Shown: positions 22,472-33,400, counted from the stretch's first letter. The stretch is 64,000 bases of DNA from Rachicladosporium sp. CCFEE 5018 (GCA_002077045.2 KZ111150.1:283777-347776), one strand, 5' to 3'. The notes: generated by a model from the letters alone, not told the origin. A program made the numbers and translations.

Positions 22472-23340
22472 CTAAAATACCAACACCCTCGTCTCAACAC
22501 TCCGCCTGACCCCGTAGTCCCCATCGCCAACAAAAGCCGAATGCGGTGCACACCTCGCCCTTCCGTCAAGCTTACTATCAAACAACTTAATCACCACAAC
22601 CTCACCAACCTGCATCCCACTCCACCACCAGAACTCCTGCCCCACCGCGAAAGCCAACGCATTACCTTCCACTCACCGTGCCATTGGGGTAGATAGACTT
22701 ATACAGCCGTAGATCAGAGTCGGGGACTGTGCGCTTATCGGCTAGCATCAAGGCATCGCGGGTCACTGGAGTCAAAGGGCGCCAGACGGAGTAGGCCGCC
22801 GAGTGGGATTGCTCGAGTGTCTCCCAGTTTGGAGGCTGGTAGTCTGGGTTCGTGTTGAGGTTGTGGAGTGCGCCGGCGTAGGACCAGTCGCAATGTAGGA
22901 ACTTCGCCGGTCGGGCGCCTGGCGTAAAAGGGTCGCTGGAGCGGAGGACATGGTTGATAGGGCAGGCATGCGAGGCTCCAAGACTGATTGACAGACCATG
23001 AGCGATTGGGAGAGTTGGCACGACATGCACGCTCTGGGTTCGGTACTTACTGTTCCCGCATGAAATTCGCTACCTCGTGGTAGTACACCTCCTTAGTAGC
23101 TCCCAAATCGTCCCAATTCGTGAACGATGTAGGGACTCGCAGAAACTCAAACCCCTGCACATCTAACGTAAACTCCGCCTCACCTCCTCGAGCATCACGG
23201 ATCTCCACTAGACGTGTGTCAAACTGAAGCTCATTCGTCTTGGGAAACCCGACGAAGATCTCCTCTGTGCCCTTGCCACCTGGCTGGTAGAAGTTGAGGT
23301 GAGCGCGTAAGATAGGCGCTGCGGTGGATGAAGAAGCCAT
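22472..23340 (-). pseudogene. CmcJ/GA4-desaturase-like gene A, copy 1, frameshifted
   Basis: Same two-exon gene as 27953..28838. Exon 1 is 23340..23051, the intron 23050..22984 (67 nt in both copies), and exon 2 starts at 22983. Family motifs are present: LHCDWSYAG, YSVWRPLTPVTRDAL, VIKLFDSK and GRARCAPHSAF. After YPNGT an extra G (near 22668-22672) shifts the frame into a TAA, while the true frame continues in register with copy 2 as EGNALAFAVGQEFWWWSGM. Near the end, TGG (Trp) of copy 2 is TAG here (22474..22472). The family contains oxidoreductases related to CmcJ/AsaB and GA4 desaturase, but the reaction here is unknown. This copy cannot encode the full protein unless the 1-bp insertion is a sequencing error. 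Confidence 0.75.
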
Positions 23341-23709
23341 GATCTCGAGCGTCTGATTGGAACGAATTTCAAGTGTGGCAGATCCTCATTTTCGCTGCAG
23401 CCAGCGCTGCGCCGACATTGTGCACGAAGTATGTTTGCTGCATGTAGGCTGCACCCCTGCAAGCAATGCATCGGTGGGTGAGCTTCGCTACATATATGGC
23501 CGCGAAACGTGTGCGTGTCTCTCACGCCTCGAGCTAACTGTAGTGGACTCATACGTGGCATCAAATCGTTGCTGTCAGATTGAATAAGCGTATTGTTTGC
23601 TGCAAGCTACAGGCTGCAAGTGCTAAGCATTGGCACGTCGTCGAATGAAGGACTATTACCAGCTATGAGGAGACCTAATCGCGTCTATCGCAACGATCCC
23701 ACTCCCCAC
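23341..23709. other. Intergenic between CmcJ-like genes (copy 1)
   Basis: About 370 bp matching 28839..29208 with frequent differences. It is the promoter side of gene A and the 3' side of gene B. Nothing else seen. Confidence 0.4.
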
Positions 23710-24620
23710 TCACTCGTCCTCCTCCCTGTCCCAAAACGCAATGACCCTGCACTCCACGCTCCGTCTTGCCTCCCCATGATCCCCAGGGCTCTTGCACGCT
23801 GTATGCGGCGCTCATCTCGCCCTCCCATCAGTCCGACTATCAAACAATTTGATCAATAACACCTCACCAACCTGCATCACGCCCCAGTACACAAATCTCT
23901 GCCCTTCTCTGAACCTCAGACTAGCGCCCTCGTTCACAGCTCCGGTAGCAAAGCGCGTAATGTAAGGCTGTAAATCCTCGTCTGAGACTGTGGACTTGTC
24001 AGCTAAGGCTAGCGCATCGCGAGTCACGGATACGAGGGGGCGCCAGAGCGAGTAGGCTGCCCAGTGGGTGTTAGGAGAGTGGTTTGCGGCTTCCCAGGGG
24101 CGGGGGAGGAGTGGCTCGGTCAGGCACAGTTGGGCGCCGCGGTACGACCAGTCGCAGTGGATGACGGAGGCTGGCGGGTCGAGTTTGGATTTTGGGGTGG
24201 GGTCGCTAGAAGCGATGCTGGAGCGGAGGGCGTGGTTTATGGCGTAGGCGTGGATGGCTTTGAGGCTGCAGGGGGTGGAGAGTCAGTTCTGGAGGCAGAA
24301 GACGGTGGGCGAGTGAGAGGATTGCATGCTCACCGAGATTTGAGGAGTGCTTCGGCCTCGGCGTACTAGTGCGTCTTGATGGCGTCCTCGTTATCGAAGT
24401 CTGTGAAGGTCGTGGGCACGTTGAAGAACTCGAAGCCGTTCTTGTCGAGTGTGTATCCGTGCTTATGGCCGCGTGCATCTTCGATGTCGACTTGATGGGT
24501 GTCGAACTTGAGGCTCTTGTTCTTGTTGAGCAAGGGGATGTCGAGGCTCTCCACCCCTTCTCCGCCTGGGAGGTAGAAGTCCAAGGGTGCTCCGACCTTT
24601 GTCGTAGTGGTTAAAGACAT
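23710..24620 (-). pseudogene. CmcJ/GA4-desaturase-like gene B, copy 1, two nonsense codons
   Basis: Two exons (24620..24334 and 24265..23710; intron 24333..24266, GTGAGC..CTGCAG). The protein begins MSLTTTTKVGAPLDFYLPGG, then KFDTHQVDIEDARG. Family motifs follow: IHCDWSYRGAQ, YSLWRPLVSVTRDAL, LIKLFDSRTDGRAR. A TAG at 24368..24366 replaces the Tyr codon TAC of copy 2 in the block before the intron. A TGA at 23814..23812 replaces the Cys codon of GRARCAPHTA. Neither stop occurs in copy 2, which instead has two other stops. Gene B is a diverged tandem paralogue of gene A next to it on the same strand. It is probably non-functional in this haplotype. Confidence 0.75.
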
Positions 24621-25674
24621 GACTTGTTCTTCGAAGAAATAGATGTAACCTTGACAATACGCGAAGGAGGACTTGCGACAATGAAAGTGCGTGATTAAGG
24701 TATTGTAACATCGAGGCTGAGAAACGTGACAATTACCTTCATCAGGCGTCCAAGATGGGAAAGTCTGAGGCCTGATTGCGTCGGTGAAGCCGTCAGATCG
24801 TGCACGTAGCTGAATTTCATTACGTCTGCTGTGGATCATATGCGCCGTTCTCAAGGCGACATGGTGCACCGTACGCCTTTATGGCATGAGTGGTCATGAT
24901 AGTCGAATCGCTATCGTGTGCCAGGGATGTCCTACTCAAAGCCATGATGTAAGTGCTCTTGAGCAATCTGAGCGGGCATAGATTATGTGCATCAGTTCAG
25001 GGACGTGGCTAATGACTCCAGATGCTTCCCTCGATGCGATGTGGCCGTGACTGATGAGGGTTAGAGAGTATTGCAGGCAAGTGCAAACAACGTGGAGGCA
25101 ACGGTAGAAGTCGGAGCGCGTCGGCACATCGGCATGTGTCCCCGCCGGAGCCCGGCAGATCTGGCTTGCCGCGTGGCCCACTTCGCGGTTGACACCCGCG
25201 CTGCACCTACCTTAATCACAGCCCTAATCACCTTCTGGACTGGCAAACGAGGCATATCGTCTCATTCTCGACACGCGAATTTTTAAACACTACTGACCGG
25301 AGCGTGGAACGGCCAGAAGTCCCACGTGCGTGTTGCGAAGCTTCCTGGACCTGAAGCACATACGCGACGGGGCAGGAAACACGGGCGATTAGCGAGGCTG
25401 TGCTGCACCGACGTCGTACTGTTGATACCCCTCTACAAACGACCCCCACAACGAGACGGATCACGTGCAGACGACGACAGGCCTGAGATATTGGTGAAAG
25501 CTCTGTTCACTGCAAGGTGGACGCCTTGACCAATCACCATCACCTGCGACCAGCGAGCAACAGGCCTACCTCCCGCTCTGGAGCACAAACGCGGTCTCTG
25601 CCGACCGGGCAGCCAAACTACCCACATAACCTCATTCTCTCCACCTTCTAGCCATCGCTACGCAGACTCGCACC
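24621..25674. other. Intergenic between gene B and GRR1 (copy 1)
   Basis: About 1.05 kb between divergent genes: gene B on minus, GRR1 on plus. It matches 30115..31166 with a few percent differences and small indels; the half nearest GRR1 is the most alike. It should contain both promoters. No ORF is supported. Confidence 0.45.
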
Positions 25675-26551
25675 ATGGCTCGTCCTCGCCGACCCGTCCG
25701 CCGCTCCAGCATCTCCTCTAACTCCTCCTCCTCTACATCCCCCGAGCGGACCCCGGATGACGATGGCGACTCGTTCATGCTGCAAGCAAACGACTCGCAA
25801 TCATCGCTAGGCATAGAGGTCTCCGCAGAGTCCATCTCCGAGGACGATTCGCATCGCCGAGAGTACGAGGAGCGATGTCGCGTCTCGCCTGTCCACCGAC
25901 TGCCAGCCGAGCTGCTCATCAGTGTCTTCTCCCGGCTGTCTTCGACGAAGGATCTTCTGACATGCATGCTGGTATCGCAAGACTGGGCACGGAATAGCGT
26001 GGGCTTGCTATGGCATCGGCCTGCGATGGGTAAGTGGGAGGGCATACATAATGTTGTGCAATCATTGCGGAAGTCGGACAAGGCATTTGCATACCCAGAC
26101 CTGGTCAAGCGGCTGAATATGTCCACGCTTGCGAGCCAAGTTAGTGACGGAACCTTGATCGGGATGACAGACTGCAAACGGGTGGAGCGGTTGACGTTGA
26201 CGAATTGTACGAAACTCACAGACATCAGCCTCGTGCCGCTGATCGAAGGGAATCGAAGTCTGCTGGCACTAGATGTCACGGGACTGGATCAGGTGACCGA
26301 CAAGACGATGGTGGTAGTGGCGGACAACTGTCTGCGGTTGCAAGGGTTGAATGTCACCAACTGTAAGAAGTTGACTGACCCTTCGATCATGGCAATCGCA
26401 AAGAACTGCCGACACCTCAAGCGTCTAAAGTTCAACGGCTGTATCCAGCTTACAGACTCGGCAATTCTCACGATCGCAGACCACGCCCGCCACTTACTCG
26501 AAGTCGACCTCTATGGTCTGCAAAACGTGGAATCTCCCGCCATCACAGCTC
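25675..26551 (+). CDS. GRR1: Grr1-like F-box/LRR protein, copy 1, cut by gap 1
   Basis: First 292 codons of the gene complete at 31167..33400. ATG 25675 (MARPRRPVRRSS) opens a Ser/acidic disordered tail, then the F-box (HRLPAELLISVFSRLSSTKD, WARNSVGLLWHRP) and the first leucine-rich repeats (VERLTLTNCTKLTDISL, LQGLNVTNCKKLTD). The sequence stops at N run 26552. Differences from copy 2 are few, for example SNSSS against SDSSS and TCMLVSQ against TCTLVSQ. The apparent truncation comes from the contig end and gives no evidence that the gene is broken. Confidence 0.9.
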
Positions 26552-26651
26552 NNNNNNNNNNNNNNNNNNNNNNNNNNNNNNNNNNNNNNNNNNNNNNNNN
26601 NNNNNNNNNNNNNNNNNNNNNNNNNNNNNNNNNNNNNNNNNNNNNNNNNNN
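26552..26651. other. Assembly gap 1 (100 N)
   Basis: Exactly 100 N, the usual placeholder for a gap of unknown size. GRR1 codons stop on its left and TOP3 codons begin on its right. The flanks are the ends of the two copies of the 5.4-kb direct repeat. Confidence 0.99.
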
Positions 26652-27831
26652 CAGCGTGTGATGCAGCTGGCTGAGCAGCTCTATCAGAAAGGGTGGATCT
26701 CCTACCCTCGTACAGAGACGGACCAATTTGACCGCGCCATTGATCTGCGCGTATTGATCACGAAGCAGACTCAAGGGCAAACTCCATGGACTGCTTTCGC
26801 GGATGGCCTTCTCAATGGAGAGTTCTCGAACCCTCGTCAAGGTCATAACAACGACAAGGCCCATCCTCCAATCCACCCAGTGAACTTCGTGAGTCCCGAG
26901 ACTCTGACTGCGGAGGAACAGCGCGTGCACGAGTTCATCGTGCGCCGTTTCCTGGCATGTTGTGCGAAAGACGCTCAAGGGTCCAAGACCGATGTATCGA
27001 TCCTCTACGGCCCAGAAACCTTCAATACCTCGGGCTTAATCGTGCTGGAGCGGAACTATCTCGATATCTACCCCTACGACAAGTGGACTAGTAGCCAAGA
27101 TCTGCCCAACTACCGCGAAGGCGACGTCTTCGAGCCGACGGAAGCGCGTATCGAAGATGGGCAGACGAGCCCACCTACGTACTTGACGGAGCCAGAGCTC
27201 ATCGGCCTCATGGACGCGAACGGTATTGGAACAGATGCTACCATGGCTGAGCATATCGCGAAGATCAAAGAGCGGCAGTATGTCGAGACCAGAGCTCGCG
27301 GCAGAGCACCTGTACAGGCCGATCAAGATGCCGAGTCAGACTTCGAGGATGTCGCTGATCGCCATGCACCGCAAGCACGAGGTCGTGGTCGCGGACGTGG
27401 GAGAGGTGGACGCGGTGGAGCACAACGCGCTGCTCCGCAGAATCAAGGCATGCAGGAATTCATCCCGACTACACTCGGTGTGGCGCTAGTGGAAGGCTAC
27501 GACAACATGGGCCTCGAGACGAGTCTGTCGAAGCCGTTCCTGCGGAAAGAGGTACGTCGCTTGCCTTGCGATAATGCTTGCATCAGCTGTACTGACTATC
27601 CGATAGATGGAGCTCAAGATGAAGGCCATTTGCGAAGGCCGAATGACGCGAAGGGAAGTCGTACAAGAGAGTCTGGATCAGTATCGCGATGTCTACATCC
27701 GCGCGCAGAGGCAATTGCCCGTGCTGCATGCTGTAAGTCGCCATTCTTCGACAACTGCATACTCAGTATAAGCAGCCTTGCTGACCAGACCACAGGCTGT
27801 AAGGAAGTACGTCTTCGGCGAAGCTGGCTGA
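26652..27831 (+). CDS. TOP3: DNA topoisomerase III, copy 2, 5' end missing at gap 1
   Basis: The reading frame starts directly after the N run (QRVMQLAEQLYQKGWISYPR) and includes the catalytic Tyr. Exons: 26652..27551, 27607..27732 and 27796..27831. The introns are canonical: 27552..27606 (GTACGT..TACTGACTAT..ATAG) and 27733..27795 (GTAAGT..CACAG). The C-terminus after the RGG-like stretch is MELKMKAICEGRMTRREVVQ, then ESLDQYRDVYIRAQRQLPVL, then AVRKYVFGEAG and stop. This shows the ancestral structure that copy 1 has lost. Toprim and the 5' half lie outside this contig, so only the 3' half of this allele is visible. Confidence 0.88.
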
Positions 27832-27952
27832 GGCAGCATCCTACAAGGTGGTTGTACTTTGCCGCATCTATGCGCTGCCCTCGCTCAGGTAGCCTGCATT
27901 GGCACCGCCGCACGTTCACATCCATCCTGAGCCATGCACGTTGTTACGCCAC

Positions 27953-28838
27953 TCACTCCACGCGCTCACCCTCCCAGAACACAAGCACTCTCGTCTCGAT
28001 ACTTCTCCTCACGCCCCAATCTCCCTCCCCAACAAAAGCCGAATGCGGCGCACACCTGGCCCTTCCATCAAGCTTGGTATCGAACTTGATTAGGATCACC
28101 TCGCCAGGGACCATATTACTCCACCACCAGAACTCCTGCCCTTCCGCAAAAGCTAGCGCGTTGCCTTCACTGGTGGTCCCGTTAGGGTAGATAGACTTAT
28201 ACGGCCGTAGATCAGAGTCGGGGACTGTGCGCTTATCGGCTAGCACCAAGGCATCGCGGGTCACTCGAGCCAAAGGGCGCCAGACGGAGTAGGCCGCCCA
28301 GTGGGAGTGCTTGAGATGAGACCAGTTTGGAGGCTGGTAGTCTGGGTTCGTGTTGAGGTTGTGGGGTGCGCCGGCGTAGGACCAGTCGCAATGTAGGAAC
28401 TTCGCCGGTCGGGCGCCTGGCGTAGAAGGGTCGCTGGAGCCCAGGACATGGTTGATAGGGCAGGCATGCGAGGCTCCAAGACTGATTGACAGGCCATGAG
28501 CAATTGGGAGAGTTAGAACGACATGCACACTCCGGGTTCGGTACTTACTGTTCCCGCATGAAATTCGCTACCTCGTGATAGTACACCTCCTTAATAGCTC
28601 CCGCATCGTCCCAATCCGTGAACGATGTAGAGACTCGCAGAAACTCAAATCCCTGCACATCTAACGTAAACTCCGCCTCACGTGTTCGAGCATCACGGAT
28701 CTCCACCAGACGTGTGTCAAACTGAAGCTCATTCGTCTTGGGAGACCCGACGAAGATCTCCTCTGCGCCCTTGCCACCTGGCTTGTAGAAGTTCAGATGA
28801 GCGCGTGTGATGGACGCTGCGGGGAGCGAAGTAGGCAT
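27953..28838 (-). CDS. CmcJ/GA4-desaturase-like protein A, copy 2, open
   Basis: 272 aa in two exons (28838..28549 and 28481..27953; intron GTAAGT..AATCAG). ATG 28838 (MPTSLPAASITRAHLNFYKP). The N-terminal beta-rich part (KTNELQFDTRLVEIRDAR) is followed by a His/Asp pair in FLHCDWSYAG, then YSVWRPLARVTRDALVLADK, FWWWSNMVPGEVILIKFDTK and GRARCAPHSAFVGEG. This layout (HCDWS, VWRP, GRAR.APH) is that of the fungal family grouping CmcJ-like, AsaB hydroxylase/desaturase and GA4 desaturase proteins. Compared with copy 1 the IKLFDSK motif has lost one residue (IKFDTK), a 3-bp deletion that could affect the fold. It sits between TOP3 and gene B with no biosynthetic neighbours, so its substrate is unknown. 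No signal peptide. Confidence 0.78.
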
Positions 28839-29208
28839 GTCTCGACTGGCTGGTTGGAGAACACGTAAAGTGTGAGAGATGTCATGTTCGCCGCAGCGCT
28901 GCGCTGGAATTGCCTACCAAGTGTGTTGGCTGCAAGTAGGTAGTCTGCATCCCTGCAAGCAAAGCATCGGTTGCAGGTGAGCTTCGCAATATTGCCGCGA
29001 AACGTGTGCGTTTCTCTCACACCTCGAGCTAGCCGCAGTGGACTCATACGTGACATCAGGTCATTCACGTGAGGTTGGATACGCCTATTGCTTGCTGCAG
29101 GCTAGAGGCTGCGAGGTCTGAGCATTGGCACGTCGTCAACTAAGAGATCATTTTCAGCTATGATGAGGACAAAAACATCACGTCTATTGCAATGACTCCA
29201 TTCCATAC
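28839..29208. other. Intergenic between CmcJ-like genes (copy 2)
   Basis: About 370 bp, allelic to 23341..23709. No ORF or motif supported. Confidence 0.4.
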
Positions 29209-30114
29209 TCATTCTTGCCCCTCCCAGAACACAATGATCCTACACTCCACGCTACGTCTCGCCTCGCCATGATCCCCAGGTCCCTTGAACGCCGTATGCG
29301 GCGCACATCTCGCCCTCCCATCAGTCCGACTATCAAACAACTTGATAACCAATACCTCCCCCACATCCATCCCGCCCCAGTACACAAATCGCTGCCCCTC
29401 CCTGAACCTGAGGCTAGCGACCTCATTCACAGCCCCGGTAGGAAAGCGAGTGATGTAAGGCTGTAAATCCTCGTCTGACACTGTGGAGCCGCCAGCTAGG
29501 GCCAGAGCGTCGCGCGTCACGGGCGCCAAGGGGCATCATAGCGAGTAAGCTGCCCAGTGGGTGTTGGGAGAGTGGTTTGCGGCTTCCCAGGGGCGTGGTA
29601 GGATGGGCTCGGATAGGCGGGCCTGGGTGCCACGGTAGGATCAGTCGCAGTGGATGAAGGAGGCTGGGGGATCGAGTTTGGGGTTTGAGGTGGGGTCGGT
29701 GGAGGCGATGCTGGAGCGGAGGGCGTGGTTTATGGCGTAGGCGTGGGTGGCTTTGAGGCTGTTGTGGGGTGGGGTTTAGCTTTGTAGAGCGGAGGATATT
29801 GGATCAGTGGGAAGATTGCATGCTTACCGAGACTTGAGCAGTGCTTCGGCTTCGCGGTAGTACTGCGATTTTTTGGCGTCTTCGTTGTCGAAATCTGTGA
29901 AGGTCGTGGGAGTGTTAAAGAACTCGAATCCGTTGCTGTCGAAAATAAAGTCTTTTCCGTGGCCACGTGCATCTTCGATGTCGACTTCATGTGTATCGAA
30001 TTTGAGGCCCTTGTTCTTGTTGAGCAGAGGGATATCAATGGTCTCCACCCCTTCTCCGCCTGGGAGGTAGAAGTCCAAGGGTGCTCTGACTGTCGTTGTA
30101 GTGGTCAACGACAT
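29209..30114 (-). pseudogene. CmcJ/GA4-desaturase-like gene B, copy 2, two nonsense codons
   Basis: Two exons (30114..29828 and 29758..29209; intron 29827..29759). Exon 1 is fully open here (MSLTTTTTVRAPLDFYLPGG to SQYYREAEALLKSR), unlike copy 1. In exon 2 the HCDWS Trp is TGA (29643..29641) and the SLWRP Trp is TGA (29538..29536), giving HCD-stop-SYRG and YSL-stop-CPL. The frame is otherwise open, through VIKLFDSRTDGRAR and CAPHTAF, to the stop at 29209. Both are TGG to TGA, different positions from copy 1. Both haplotypes therefore carry independent lesions in gene B, and the gene looks to be dying at this locus. Confidence 0.75.
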
Positions 30115-31166
30115 GACTTATTCTTCGAAGAGAGATATAGATGAGAGACCGACAATGCGCGAAGGAGGACTTGGGACGATGAAAGTGGGAGATCAATGTA
30201 ACATTGAAGCTGAGAAATGTGACAATTACCTTCGTCAGGCGTCCAAGCTGGGAAAGTCTAAGGCCTAGTTGCATCCGTAAAGGCGTCAGATCGTGCACGT
30301 AGCTACCTTTTAATACGCCTGGTGTGGATAGTATGCACCGCCCTTAAGGCAATATGGTGCATCGTAGGCCTTTACGGCATGAGTGGTCATGGTAATCGAA
30401 TCGCTATGGTGTGCCAGGGAAGTGCTATACAAGTCATGATGAACTTGCCCGTGAGCAATCTGAGCGGGTATAGGAGCAGTGCGTCAGTACATGGACGTGG
30501 CTAACACTTTCATATGCTTCCAATGATTCGGTGTGACCGTGACTGATGAGGGTTAGAGAGCATTGCAGCCAAGTGCAAACGACGTGGAGGCACAGTAGAA
30601 GTCGGATGGCGTCGGCACATCGGCATGTGTCCCCGCCGGAGCTCGGCAGATCTGGCTTTCCGCGTGGCCCACTTCGCGGTTGACACCCGCGCTGCACCTA
30701 CCTTAATCACAGCCCTAATCACGCTCTGGACTGGCAAACGAGGCATATCGTCTCATTCTCGACACGCGAGTTTAGTGAACCCTACTGACCGGAGCGTGGT
30801 ACGGCCAGAAGTCCCACGTGCGTGTTGCGAAGCTTCCTGGACCTGGAGCAAACACGCGACGGGGCGAGAACCACGGGCGATTAGCGAGGCTGTGCTGCAC
30901 CAACGGCGTGCTGTTGATACTCCACTACGAACGACACCCACCACGAGACGGATCACGTGCAGACGACGACAAGCCTGAGATATCGGTGACAGCTCTGTTC
31001 ACTGCAAGGTGGACGCCTTCACCAATCACCATCACCCGCGACAAGCAAGCAAGAGGCCTACCCCCGGCTCTGGAGCACAAACGCGGTCTCTGCCGACCGG
31101 GCAGCCAAACTATCCACATAACCTCCTTTTCTCCACCTCCTAGCCATCACTACGTAGACTCGCACC
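30115..31166. other. Intergenic between gene B and GRR1 (copy 2)
   Basis: About 1.05 kb, allelic to 24621..25674, with divergent promoters for gene B and GRR1. A block around 30600-30770 is almost unchanged between copies. Nothing coding is supported. Confidence 0.45.
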
Positions 31167-33400
31167 ATGGCTCGTCCTCGCCGACCCGTCCGCCGCTCCA
31201 GCATCTCCTCTGACTCCTCCTCCTCTACATCCCCCGAGCGGACCCCGGATGACGATGGCGACTCGTTCATGCTGCAAGCAAACGACTCGCAATCATCGCT
31301 AGGCATAGAGGTCTCCGCAGAGTCCATCTCCGAGGACGATTCGCATCGCCGAGAGTACGAGGAGCGATGTCGCGTCTCGCCTGTCCACCGACTGCCAGCT
31401 GAGCTTCTCATCAGTGTCTTCTCCCGGCTGTCTTCGACGAAGGATCTTCTGACATGCACGCTGGTATCGCAAGACTGGGCACGGAATAGCGTGGGCTTGC
31501 TATGGCATCGGCCTGCGATGGGCAAGTGGGAGGGCATACATAATGTTGTGCAATCGTTGCGGAAGTCGGACAAGGCATTTGCATACCCGGACCTGGTCAA
31601 GCGGCTGAATATGTCCACGCTTGCGAGCCAAGTTAGTGACGGAACCTTGATCGGGATGACAGACTGCAAACGGGTGGAGCGGTTGACGTTGACGAATTGT
31701 ACGAAACTCACAGACATTAGCCTCGTGCCGCTGATCGAAGGGAATCGAAGTCTACTGGCACTGGATATCACGGGACTGGACCAGGTGACCGACAAGACGA
31801 TGGTGGTAGTGGCGGACAACTGTCTGCGGTTGCAAGGGTTGAATGTCACCAACTGTAAGAAGTTGACTGACCCTTCGATCATGGCAATCGCAAAGAACTG
31901 CCGACACCTCAAGCGTCTAAAGTTCAACGGCTGTATCCAGCTCACAGACTCGGCAATTCTCACGATCGCAGACCACGCCCGCCACTTACTCGAAGTCGAC
32001 CTCTATGGTCTGCAAAACGTGGAATCTCCCGCCATCACAGCTCTCCTCACACAATGCCCTCATTTACGCGAGATGCGTCTGGCACACTGCTCTCGACTGG
32101 ACGACTCAGCCTTCCTGAACATCCCAAATGACCCGGATATGCCTATATCGTTCGAGTCTCTCCGCATCCTCGATCTTACAGACTGCGGCGAGCTGGGCGA
32201 CAAGGGCGTCGAACGTATCATCCAGACCTGTCCAAGACTTCGTAATTTGATCTTGGCCAAATGTCGACAGATCACCGACCGCTCTGTCTTCGCCATCACG
32301 AAGCTAGGCAAGAACCTGCATTATATTCATTTGGGACATTGTGCGAGAATCACGGATGCGAGTGTCGAGGCGCTGGCGAAGGCTTGCAATCGAATCCGCT
32401 ACATCGACCTGGCTTGCTGTAGCAATCTGACAGATCAGAGTGTGGTCAAGCTCGCAGGCTTGCCGAAGCTGAAGAGGATAGGGTTGGTAAAGTGTGCTGG
32501 GATCACAGATGCGAGTATCTTCTCATTGGCGATGGGCGAGATCCCTAGCCGCGGGCACAGAAAAGTTCACAACATCAGTGTACTGGAGCGAGTGCATCTC
32601 AGCTATTGCACTATGCTGACGCTTGACGTAAGTCACCTTCCTCTTATTTCTGCCTGCACCTCACTAACATCTCCCAGGGCATCCACGCACTCCTCAACAA
32701 TTGCCCAAAGCTCACCCATCTCTCCCTCACCGGCGTCCAAGCCTTCCTCCGCGAAGACCTCCTAGCCTTCTGCCGCGATGCACCGCCAGAGTTCAACGAC
32801 CACCAACGAGACGTGTTCTGTGTCTTCTCCGGCAACGGCGTGAGTCGGCTGCGCGAGCACTTGAATAACACGCAGCTGTTCTACCAGTCTGAGGCCGCTG
32901 CCGAAGAAGCCCGAAATTTAGACAATCTGGACGGCGAAGACTTCGACGACGGTATTACCATCTCCGGGATCAACACGCCGACGGTGGTGAGCGTGGATGT
33001 GCTTTCTACTCACCCTCCTGGCGCGACACCGGTAGCCGGCGCGACTGCGACGCCAAATACATATCATTGGGGGCCGCTTCCGCCAGCCATAGGACAAGGT
33101 CTCATCAACTTCCCTCCTGCCTGGGGCGTGCCCATGATGACCCCTCAGTTGCACGCCGCACTGACCCAGCCGCATGTGATGCATCATGCAAATCACACCA
33201 TTACCTTTCCCGGCGGAGGAGGATTTGGTGGCGGCGGAGCTCCCGCAACGGGAGGCGTCGGCGTCGGCGTGCAGACGCAGGCTGTGGTTGGTATGATGGG
33301 TGTGGTGGGGCTGCATGATGAGGTCGAGGAGGAAGAGGTGCTGGAGGGCGATGAGGCGTTTGGGGAGGGGGCTGATGGGGAGGAGGGGATGGGTGATTGA
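31167..33400 (+). CDS. GRR1: Grr1-like F-box/leucine-rich-repeat SCF subunit
   Basis: SCF ubiquitin-ligase substrate receptor. In yeast Grr1 targets G1 cyclins and nutrient-signalling proteins. It has 727 aa in two exons (31167..32627 and 32678..33400; intron GTAAGT..CTAAC..CCCAG). After a disordered Ser/Asp tail comes the F-box at about 74-115 (HRLPAELLISVFSRLSSTKD). About a dozen cysteine-containing LRRs follow (LTLTNCTKLTD, LDLTDCGELGD, LILAKCRQITD, IHLGHCARITD, IDLACCSNLTD, IGLVKCAGITD, VHLSYCTML). After the LRRs come FCRDAPPEFNDHQRDVFCVF, an acidic linker and a Gly-rich, acidic C-terminus. No break is seen. This copy runs out of the repeat into unique sequence, so it is the complete allele. 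Confidence 0.95.

Larger units (their letters stand above)
21167..26551. repeat. Left copy of 5.4-kb direct repeat ending at gap 1
   Basis: This 5385-bp stretch matches 26652..32043 (5392 bp) in order and orientation: TOP3 3' half, two CmcJ-like genes, GRR1 5' part. It ends at the last base before the N run. Divergence is low in TOP3 and GRR1, clearly higher in the CmcJ-like genes, and includes small indels. It is best read as one haplotype's contig end. Confidence 0.85.
26652..32043. repeat. Right copy of 5.4-kb direct repeat starting at gap 1
   Basis: 5392 bp matching 21167..26551. It starts on the first base after the N run, inside TOP3, and its homology to the left copy ends only because the left copy ends. 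It carries the intact TOP3 intron, an open CmcJ-like gene A, a broken gene B and GRR1 running on into unique sequence. Confidence 0.85.

Noticed and set aside
26552..26651. Taking GRR1 copy 1 and TOP3 copy 2 as truncated pseudogenes
   Set aside because: Both end exactly at the N run, so the truncation is explained by missing sequence or contig ends.
20150..33400. Recent true tandem duplication of TOP3-GRR1
   Set aside because: Possible, but the 100-N gap sits exactly at the unit junction and the same happens at gap 2; allelic contig overlap is simpler. Kept as the alternative in the findings.
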